A stretch of 7,618 nt of DNA, taken from NCBI GenBank assembly GCA_948469295.1, contig CAOKLK010000024.1:1-7618 (forward strand), in the 5' to 3' direction. The position numbers and the translations under genes are program-made. The notes beneath the pieces are model-generated. The model was not told the DNA's origin, did no database searches, and was given only the letters and a program-made list of their open reading frames with translations. Numbering within the stretch: the stretch's first letter is position 1; each line of letters starts with the position of its first letter. The DNA comes from an uncultured Mycoplasmatota bacterium (GTDB lineage Bacteria; Bacillota_I; Bacilli_A; RF39; UBA660). Below are positions 1 to 4,785 of the stretch, one piece after another.

Positions 1-242
1 AACTCTTTCGGACGCATCAAATGTTCTACATAATAGCGATATCCATCCTCACTTGGAATTCGTCCAGAAGAAACATGATTTTTCTCCAAAAGACCCATTT
101 CTTCCAAAGAAGCCATTTCATTACGAATCGTTGCACTCGAACAATTTAATTTTTCACACAAAGATTTACTTCCAATGGGTTTAACTGTCTTAATATAAGA
201 CTCAACAATTTCTTTCAATAATATTTTCTGACGTTCTTCCAT
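1..242 (-). CDS. hrcA: HrcA heat-inducible transcription repressor, N-terminal part (cut by left edge)
   Basis: HrcA is the soluble repressor that binds CIRCE operators and turns off chaperone genes at normal temperature. Only the first 80 residues are in the window, against about 340 for the family. They form the N-terminal winged-helix DNA-binding domain: an opening [17 protein letters not shown], a recognition-helix region around [19 protein letters not shown] (residues 34-52), and the very characteristic wing [19 protein letters not shown] (about 58-76). The ATG at 242 has a perfect AGGAGG ribosome binding site at 251-256, 8 bases upstream, which fixes the start. The promoter just upstream carries two CIRCE-like operators, so autoregulation is expected. 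In Bacillota hrcA normally heads hrcA-grpE-dnaK-dnaJ; those genes would lie beyond the left edge and are not seen. Confidence 0.96.
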   Translation of the reverse strand, partial: MEERQKILLKEIVESYIKTVKPIGSKSLCEKLNCSSATIRNEMASLEEMGLLEKNHVSSGRIPSEDGYRYYVEHLMRPKE

Positions 243-254
243 ATAAAGAACCTC

Positions 255-281
255 CTAGCACCTATTCTATGCAAGTGCTAA
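255..281 (-). promoter_or_regulatory. CIRCE operator, proximal copy (over the transcription start)
   Basis: The CIRCE consensus is TTAGCACTC-N9-GAGTGCTAA. Here the plus strand reads CTAGCACCT (255-263), nine spacer bases, then AAGTGCTAA (273-281). The core TAGCAC and AGTGCTAA arms and the exact 9-base spacing are kept. The site covers the expected transcription start, about 7 bases beyond the -10 box, and its left end touches the AGGAGG ribosome binding site. HrcA bound here should block initiation, and the folded leader could also hide the ribosome binding site. Confidence 0.85.
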
Positions 282-285
282 TCTC

Positions 286-313
286 ATTATACTAAAAAAT
301 TAGCACTTGTCAA
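286..313 (-). promoter_or_regulatory. Sigma-A promoter of hrcA
   Basis: On the minus strand there is a perfect -35 TTGACA (313-308) and a perfect -10 TATAAT (291-286), separated by 16 bases. The predicted start, near 279, falls inside the proximal CIRCE. The -35 box overlaps the right end of the left arm and the spacer of the distal CIRCE. This is a strong promoter that needs tight repression, as expected for a heat-shock operon. Confidence 0.9.
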
Positions 314-326
314 TCACTTATGCTAA
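300..326 (-). promoter_or_regulatory. CIRCE operator, distal copy (over the -35 box)
   Basis: The plus strand reads TTAGCACTT (300-308), nine spacer bases, then TTATGCTAA (318-326). The left arm matches the CIRCE consensus at 8 of 9 positions and the right arm at 6 of 9 (TGCTAA). The spacing is the canonical 9. The -35 hexamer at 308-313 lies inside the site, so HrcA bound here would compete directly with sigma factor. Its weaker right arm suggests a secondary, lower-affinity operator. Its centre is 45 bases from that of the proximal copy. Confidence 0.75.
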
Positions 327-340
327 TTTTTCCAAAAATT
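325..340 (-). repeat. Short A/T inverted repeat between the peptidase stop and the hrcA promoter
   Basis: AATTTTT (325-331), CC, AAAAATT (334-340) is a perfect 7-base inverted repeat with a 2-base loop. It overlaps the stop codon of the upstream gene (339-341) and sits about 12 bases above the hrcA -35 box. It has no GC pairs in the stem and no T-run beyond it, so it is a poor terminator candidate. The A-tracts could instead act as an UP-like element for the hrcA promoter. This is a weak call. Confidence 0.25.
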
Positions 341-1760
341 ATTTTACTTTTTTACGATAATGAAGTTCAAACGTATCTAAAAAAAGACTTTGTAAATGAG
401 AATAAAATAAAATATCCTTTCCTCTCCCGATTCGAACAAGAGATACAATATCCTTTAAATCCTCCAAAGTAACATAAGGCTTAGAAGACAAAATTCGTTC
501 TTCATTCCACTCATCAAAAATAACCTCTGGACTTTTACTTTTCATAATTTCTTCATAAACCGTTGTTCCAAAAAGATGTTTCATAAAATAATTTACACTT
601 TCATAATAAGGAACATCTTTATTTATTTTTTCTTCATTCAAACATTGTTGTACCAAATGAAGAAAAGTTCGTTCCACATCTTGATAAGTAAAACTTCCAT
701 CATCAACAATCAACACAGTTTCTTGAAAACCACCCAAATGAAAATTTACTAAAATTGTTCCATTGAAATAAAAAGAATTTTCTAAAGATATATAATAAAA
801 AGGATCCGAAAAAATATATTTTAATATTTGCATACGATAGTCATAACTCATTGGTTTTTGATACTTTAATTCATAAAGTTCTTCAATAATAGAAATTAGC
901 TCATCAGTTTTACCAAAATCAAACATTCTTACTTCCTCTGGAGAATCATAAGCTTCTAAAATTTCTTGCAATCGCAAAACCCGAGAATCATTTTGAAAAT
1001 TATCTTTTAAACTTTTCCAAATAAGATCAGGGTTATGATTCATCATTCCAAATAGTACCTCTTTTTCATTCCCAAGTTTTGCAATCATCATCATAAGTGC
1101 CGTAGCATTCTGATAACTATCAGTTCCACTCAAAACATCTGCAGTCACCTCATTATAAAAATGATACACATAACTATTATTCCAAATCGAATGAATCAAT
1201 TCATGAAATAAAGAAACATAAGAATCTTTCCAAGTGAAATCATAAGTAATAGATCCATACAGAGAACTATGAGAAAAAAGCATAGCATTTTGCTTTTCTT
1301 TTCTGATTAAAGGAACATTTTTAAATTCAATTAACATTCGAAATATAGTTTCAGAACTATAATACTCTCCAAATCGAAAAGAATGTTGCTTTAACAACTG
1401 AACCAATTCTTCTTGTTCCTCTTTAGTAAAATTAGAATTTTGTAAAAGTACCTTAGAAGCATAATAATAAAAAGCTTCACTTTGGGTTTGAAAATCGTCC
1501 ATAAGTTCATTCCCAAAAACAATATCCATCGTAGAAGGAGAAAAAGAATGAGTTTCCATTAACATTTTTAAATCACGAAATAATTCTTCCTCGCTATTCA
1601 TTTCTAACGCTCGAACATTTTTAGAAACAACCTCTTGGAGTCTTTGGATTGAACCATCTTTATTTACACTAAATGCCATAAGAAAAGAAAGGAAAGAAAC
1701 AGATGCACAAACTGTAAACTTATCAATTCTTTCTTTTAATTTTTGAAAAAAATCTTCCAT
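339..1760 (-). CDS. Unrecognised membrane-anchored protein with an HExxH zinc metallopeptidase signature
   Basis: I do not recognise this 473-residue protein as a named family. Residues 1-15 are charged (QKLKERIDK). They are followed by one hydrophobic segment, about residues 16-33, which the positive-inside rule would place as a membrane anchor with the rest outside the cell. The segment does not look like a lipobox. The key motif is FHELIH (H186-E187-L-I-H190), followed by NEVTAD at 203-208. HExxH with a downstream Glu (E204) and an Asp four residues later resembles gluzincin-type zinc peptidases, although the 13-residue gap from H190 to E204 is short for that group. The rest is mostly polar and helical, with no repeats. 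I chose the ATG at 1760 over a TTG 21 bases upstream because GGGAGG stands 7 bases before the ATG. The gene follows psd by 58 bases and may have its own promoter at 1791-1818. Substrate and role are unknown. Confidence 0.8.
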   Translation of the reverse strand: MEDFFQKLKERIDKFTVCASVSFLSFLMAFSVNKDGSIQRLQEVVSKNVRALEMNSEEELFRDLKMLMETHSFSPSTMDIVFGNELMDDFQTQSEAFYYYASKVLLQNSNFTKEEQEELVQLLKQHSFRFGEYYSSETIFRMLIEFKNVPLIRKEKQNAMLFSHSSLYGSITYDFTWKDSYVSLFHELIHSIWNNSYVYHFYNEVTADVLSGTDSYQNATALMMMIAKLGNEKEVLFGMMNHNPDLIWKSLKDNFQNDSRVLRLQEILEAYDSPEEVRMFDFGKTDELISIIEELYELKYQKPMSYDYRMQILKYIFSDPFYYISLENSFYFNGTILVNFHLGGFQETVLIVDDGSFTYQDVERTFLHLVQQCLNEEKINKDVPYYESVNYFMKHLFGTTVYEEIMKSKSPEVIFDEWNEERILSSKPYVTLEDLKDIVSLVRIGRGKDILFYSHLQSLFLDTFELHYRKKVK

Positions 1761-1767
1761 GAAAAGT

Positions 1768-1773
1768 CCTCCC
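1768..1773 (-). promoter_or_regulatory. Ribosome binding site that fixes the start of the peptidase-like gene
   Basis: The minus strand reads GGGAGG, 7 bases before the ATG at 1760. The open frame extends upstream to a TTG at 1781, but using it would place this strong site inside the coding sequence and leave the TTG without one. The ATG is therefore the better start. Confidence 0.75.
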
Positions 1774-1790
1774 GTTTTCAAATATTTAAT

Positions 1791-1818
1791 ATTATAAAAG
1801 AAAAAAGAAAAAAAACAA
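1791..1818 (-). promoter_or_regulatory. Possible promoter of the peptidase-like gene
   Basis: In the psd-peptidase gap the minus strand has a perfect TATAAT (1796-1791). A weak -35 TTGTTT (1818-1813) lies 16 bases upstream. The spacer is almost pure pyrimidine (T8-C-T6-C-T4 overall). The -10 is good but the -35 matches only three positions. With no terminator after psd, read-through from the lipid cluster is equally possible. Confidence 0.4.
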
Positions 1819-2685
1819 TCATCTTTTTCTTCCTAAAACATCTCCAAAACATACAATAGTTTCCTTATTTGCTTTCGTATTAAAAATCAACGTTTCATTT
1901 AAATCAACAACATTTTTTTCTAAAAACAAAAGAATCGTAGAACCCCCAAATAAAAACTTTCCCTTTTCTTCTCCTTTTTTAAAATTGGAAACTGAATGAT
2001 TACAAATTTTTCCCACACATAAAGCCCCAATTTCAACCTGAGTAACTACTCCAAAATGTTTCGTCTCCATAACCGTTACTTCTCTTTGATTTAAAAAATA
2101 AACCGGATAATTTGCCATTGCAATAGGTCTTACAGTATGTAAAACTCCAGGAATAGAAACCTGTTTCACAATCTTTCCATCATCCAAAAAATGATACCGA
2201 TGATAATCATCTGGAGTCAAACGAAAAACCAAACAATATCCTTCTTCATAACGTGCTTCCAAATCTGAATTACCCAAAAGATCTGACAGATGATAAGAAG
2301 AATGTTTCAAAGAAATATTTCTAATTTCTTTAGTAGGAAAAATACTTAATTTTCCATCACATGGTGCAATAAAATCAAGCTTTGATAATCTAGGTTGTAC
2401 CTTCAAAGGACGAGAAAAAAATTCATTAAAACTTTCATAACTTTCAAAATAACGTTCCATAGCAATTTGATTTTTTCGAATAAACCTAGGCACAAACCAC
2501 CTAGAAACTTTTAAATTCAAAAAACTTCCTACCAATTTTGAAACCCAAGGTTGAATCAAAATCCATAACAAACTTCTTCCAATCCACGTTCGATATAAAA
2601 ATCGTAACAAAAACCCTTCTGTTTCACTTTTTAAAACAGTTGGAAAATCACAAATCCTAGAATTAGAATTCCGATAACGAGACAT
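1819..2685 (-). CDS. psd: Phosphatidylserine decarboxylase proenzyme
   Basis: This enzyme decarboxylates phosphatidylserine to phosphatidylethanolamine at the membrane. The 288-residue protein is full length for the family and every motif is present: FNEFFSRPL (86-94), APCDG with catalytic Asp110, a Y-x-L-x-DLLG segment near 131-138, DYHRYH (160-165) holding the two active-site histidines H162 and H165, GVLHTVRPIAM (180-190), and METKHFGVV...IGALCVGKI (206-227). The C-terminal GGST (247-250) is the self-cleavage site: by family knowledge the chain splits before Ser249, which becomes the pyruvoyl group of the alpha subunit. The ATG at 2685 has AAGGGGG 8 bases upstream. The start lies 55 bases inside the end of pssA, which suggests coupled translation. 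The gene is intact even though pssA, which would supply its substrate, carries a stop codon. Confidence 0.96.
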   Translation of the reverse strand: MSRYRNSNSRICDFPTVLKSETEGFLLRFLYRTWIGRSLLWILIQPWVSKLVGSFLNLKVSRWFVPRFIRKNQIAMERYFESYESFNEFFSRPLKVQPRLSKLDFIAPCDGKLSIFPTKEIRNISLKHSSYHLSDLLGNSDLEARYEEGYCLVFRLTPDDYHRYHFLDDGKIVKQVSIPGVLHTVRPIAMANYPVYFLNQREVTVMETKHFGVVTQVEIGALCVGKICNHSVSNFKKGEEKGKFLFGGSTILLFLEKNVVDLNETLIFNTKANKETIVCFGDVLGRKR

Positions 2686-2693
2686 ATCAATAA

Positions 2694-2700
2694 CCCCCTT
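2694..2700 (-). promoter_or_regulatory. Ribosome binding site of psd, inside the pssA coding sequence
   Basis: AAGGGGG on the minus strand ends 8 bases before the psd ATG at 2685. It supports the long 55-base overlap with the end of pssA as real and not as a wrongly chosen start. Confidence 0.7.
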
Positions 2701-3065
2701 AAATCTAAATGTGGCAATTTAAATTTTGAAACTTGTAATCCTGCAAAAAGAATCATTCCAATCAAAAAGCAAAAGGAAAAACTATTTTCAAAGCAAACAC
2801 AGAAAGAATAAAGAAGAGGTACAAAAAATGCTGAGGTCGTCACTGGAAAACCAGTATAACTTTTTCGAGAACCTTTTTCTTTCTGACTTCTAATCTCTTC
2901 CTCCACATTAAAATAAGCAAGCCTAGAAATAGCTGCAACAAAATATAGAATACTAAAAGCAGATCCATATCCAAGATTACTAGTAACTTGCAATGCAATC
3001 ATCGTTGGCAAAACCCCAAAACAAACTACATCTGATAAAGAATCCAATTGAACCCCATACTTTTT

Positions 3066-3068
3066 TTA
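3066..3068 (-). other. Premature TAA in the pssA active-site motif
   Basis: On the minus strand the codons run GAA TTT TAA AAA AAG TAT GGG, giving E-F-stop-K-K-Y-G. Replacing TAA with GAA restores an ordinary PssA sequence. An A7 run starts inside the stop codon (3061-3067). A slip there could not remove the stop without also shifting the frame that continues cleanly downstream. Confidence 0.85.
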
Positions 3069-3234
3069 AAATTCCGTTCGGTTCTTTTTGGTTCTCGCTA
3101 CCATTCCATCAAACATATCAAAAAATCCACTAATCATTAAGCAAATAATTCCAACCTCTATATTTCCTTTGCAAGTTTCCATTATTCCAAGCAAACCACT
3201 CATTGTCCCAAACAACGTAAATAAAACTGTATAA

Positions 3235-4247
3235 TTATAAAATCCGATCATGTAATAACTCACTCCTAACACCTTTAAAATGATAAATAATAAATAAAAT
3301 ACTACTAAATAATACCACAAAATAAAAACTTATTCCTCGTAACAAAATCATCGATGCATGAGCAAGATGACTACCATAAATTAGAGAATTTACCTGAAAC
3401 GTTAAACTCTCTCCAACCATAACTCCTCCTGGAAGTGGAACCGAATCAATCGCTTGAGTAATAGCAATTTGCAAAAATAAAATAGCCAAAAACGAAGTTC
3501 CCGAAAGCCCAAATGCCAAATATAAAAAAGAACTAATCGAAAATAAACAAATCCTTTGAAATAAAATCAAACAAAACAAGCGAAAAATCCTAACAGGATG
3601 TTTTTTAATAAAAGAAGAACAAACTTGATAATCCAAAAATGCCTCTTTCATTTCTTGTTCCTTCCGTTCTCGATCCTCTTTCTTTATTAAATGAACAAAA
3701 GTCATTATTTTAAATCCGAGCTTCAATAATTTCGGAGGCATTTTCTTAGAAAATAAAAGAATCCAAAAAAAGAAAATTACTAAAACATTCAAAGCCATTC
3801 CAAGAAACAAAAGATCATTCCTACCAATCCTAAAAAAACAATGGCCAACTTATAAAGAATAGTATTTAACAAAATAACCACAGCACTTTTTCGATATGGT
3901 ATCTTATCTTTTGCCATATAATAAGCTTCCACTGGTTGTCCTCCTGTACTAGATGGAGTAACCGCAGAAAAATAAATTTCAATTGCGTTATAACACAAAC
4001 TTTGAAAACCATGAACTTTTATTCCTAAATATTGAAACATTCTTTTTGTAAAAAAAGTTCCACAAAACAAATACAAAAAAACACAGAAAAAAGAGAAAAA
4101 TATATATAGAGGATTACAAGTAGAAACTGTATGAAAAAAATCATTTAAAGAATATTTTGAAAAAATAAAATAAAAAGTTAAAACAAACAAAAACAAAAAA
4201 AGAAAAATAGAGAAAAAATAACGTCTTATCTTTTTCATAAACATCAC
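3235..4247 (-). pseudogene. MprF/YbhN-like flippase-domain membrane protein, split by a one-base frameshift
   Basis: This is a member of the lysylphosphatidylglycerol-synthase transmembrane (flippase-like) family. These are multi-helix membrane proteins linked to moving or modifying lipids. The first part (4247-3789) starts near KKIRRYFF, has hydrophobic helices, and carries the family block VTPSSTGGQPVEAYY (about 96-110). The second part (3810-3235) is in another frame and carries the matching block VPLPGGVMVGE followed by LLRGISFYF helices. One extra T in the T4 run at 3809-3812 would join them as GMIFLFLGMALNVL and give a 337-residue protein, normal for the family. The start is uncertain (GTG 4247, ATG 4244 or ATG 4238): no clear ribosome binding site, only a GTGAT that could pair with the 16S tail. 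There is no aminoacyl-transferase domain, so this is not full MprF. Position before pssA-psd suggests a role with phosphatidylethanolamine or another lipid; this is inference. Confidence 0.8.
3809..3812 (-). other. Likely frameshift point in the flippase-like gene (T4 run)
   Basis: The minus strand reads ATG ATC TTT TGT TTC TTG GAA TGG CTT TGA, which ends the first frame at 3789. With TTTTT instead of TTTT it reads M-I-F-L-F-L-G-M-A-L-N-V-L and continues in the downstream frame as an unbroken hydrophobic helix. A T7 run at 3832-3838 is a second candidate, but a shift there would put R, R, N and D into the helix, so the T4 run fits better. Confidence 0.65.
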
Positions 4248-4295
4248 AAATCTATCTTATCATAGAACCTTAGAAAATCCTATAAAGAATATGAA

Positions 4296-4324
4296 ATATT
4301 ACAAAATTGTTAGAATACAATCAA
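4296..4324 (-). promoter_or_regulatory. Possible promoter for the lipid gene cluster
   Basis: The minus strand has TTGATT (4324-4319), a 17-base spacer, and TAATAT (4301-4296), about 50 bases before the flippase-like start. Each box matches four of six consensus bases. It is the best candidate I can see between the upstream remnant and the cluster, but in such AT-rich DNA chance matches are common. Confidence 0.35.
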
Positions 4325-4326
4325 TT

Positions 4327-4696
4327 TCAATTTTTCAAAATCATACCAAGTTTTACCTTCTTTAATCGAAGAAAAAACAAAAACATAACACTATAAATCA
4401 AAAGGATCAAAAAGAGGAAAAGTGTTACCACAGAAGACAACGAAAGCTGAAAAGGAGAAAAAGAGAAAAATAAAAGTTTACTTACTTCCTTATTGACTAA
4501 AAAACAACCAAATAACGTCAAAAGAATACTACTAAAGAAAGCAACCATACTAAAAATTACCTCTTCTAAAAAGAAAATTTGTATTGTCAACATTGATTTT
4601 TATCCAAACTCCAGTGATACAAGCTTATAACAAATTAACCCCAAGTAAAAATAATACAACAGTCCCCAAAATTTGATTCAATTTATTTTTTCTCGT
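4327..4696 (-). pseudogene. Remnant of an FtsX-type ABC transporter permease, C-terminal end
   Basis: An open frame from an ATG at 4593 to 4327 gives 88 very hydrophobic residues. The pattern FFLEEVIFSMVAFFSSILLTLFG, then FSPFQLSLSSVVTLFLFLILLIYSVMFLF, then LRLKKVKLGMILKN resembles the last two helices and tail of FtsX/MacB-type permeases. Upstream, in a different frame (4696-4592), the DNA reads as a likely earlier helix, LNQILGTVVLFLLGVNLL, a TAA at 4625-4627, then ACITGVWIKIN. A small deletion that also shifted the frame would join WIKIN to LTIQIFFLEE, removing the short loop normally found between these parts. The ATG at 4593 has no convincing ribosome binding site. The remnant starts just past the valS terminator, with no sign of the rest of a permease or of an ATPase. 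The alternative is a genuine small membrane protein. Homology is judged by eye only. Confidence 0.42.
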
Positions 4697-4705
4697 CTAT
4701 TTTAT

Positions 4706-4741
4706 AAAAACCTCATTTCTTATTTAAAAGAAACAAGGTTT
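4706..4741 (-). terminator. Intrinsic terminator of the valS transcript
   Basis: On the minus strand AAACCTTGTTTCTT (4741-4728) pairs with AAGAAATGAGGTTT (4721-4708) in an unbroken 14-base stem. Two of the pairs are G-T, and the loop is 6 bases. The stem runs into a T5 stretch ending at 4706. It lies 45 bases after the valS stop codon and separates the valS unit from the lipid cluster. The plus-strand reading also has a T-run after the stem, but no plus-strand gene needs it. Confidence 0.85.
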
Positions 4742-4785
4742 ACAACATTATTTTTACTTACAATTCCATATTCTCAAAAAAGCAA

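Larger units (their letters stand above)
2631..3251 (-). pseudogene. pssA: CDP-diacylglycerol-serine O-phosphatidyltransferase, interrupted by an in-frame TAA
   Basis: PssA makes phosphatidylserine from CDP-diacylglycerol and serine. The frame would give 206 residues with several membrane helices, starting MIGFYNYTVLFTLFG (ATG at 3251, AGGAG at about -11). The CDP-alcohol phosphotransferase signature is complete: D45xxDG (48-49), xxAR (52-53), then G66xxxD70xxxD74, followed by a SLSDVVCFGVLP block typical of bacterial PssA. Codon 62, between the two halves of this signature, is TAA (3066-3068). Both sides are in the same frame, and relatives from memory carry Glu here (FEKKYG-like), so one G-to-T change from GAA explains it. 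Neither half alone could be active. The start overlaps the end of the flippase-like gene by 17 bases, and the 3' end overlaps psd by 55. It could be a true pseudogene or a sequence error; TAA read-through is less likely. Confidence 0.88.

Noticed and set aside
3061..3070. Programmed slippage on T4A7 to bypass the pssA stop
   Set aside because: Both flanks are in the same frame, so a single slip would not restore the protein; a compensating double change would be needed. A point mutation is simpler.
3789..3812. Programmed ribosomal frameshift in the flippase-like gene
   Set aside because: I see no classic slippery heptamer with a following stem or pseudoknot. The run is only four T bases and the family is not known for programmed shifting.
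4302..4326. Inverted repeat AAATTG...CAATTT as a terminator after the permease remnant
   Set aside because: The stem is only 6 AT-rich pairs with a 12-base loop, and no T-run follows on the minus strand.
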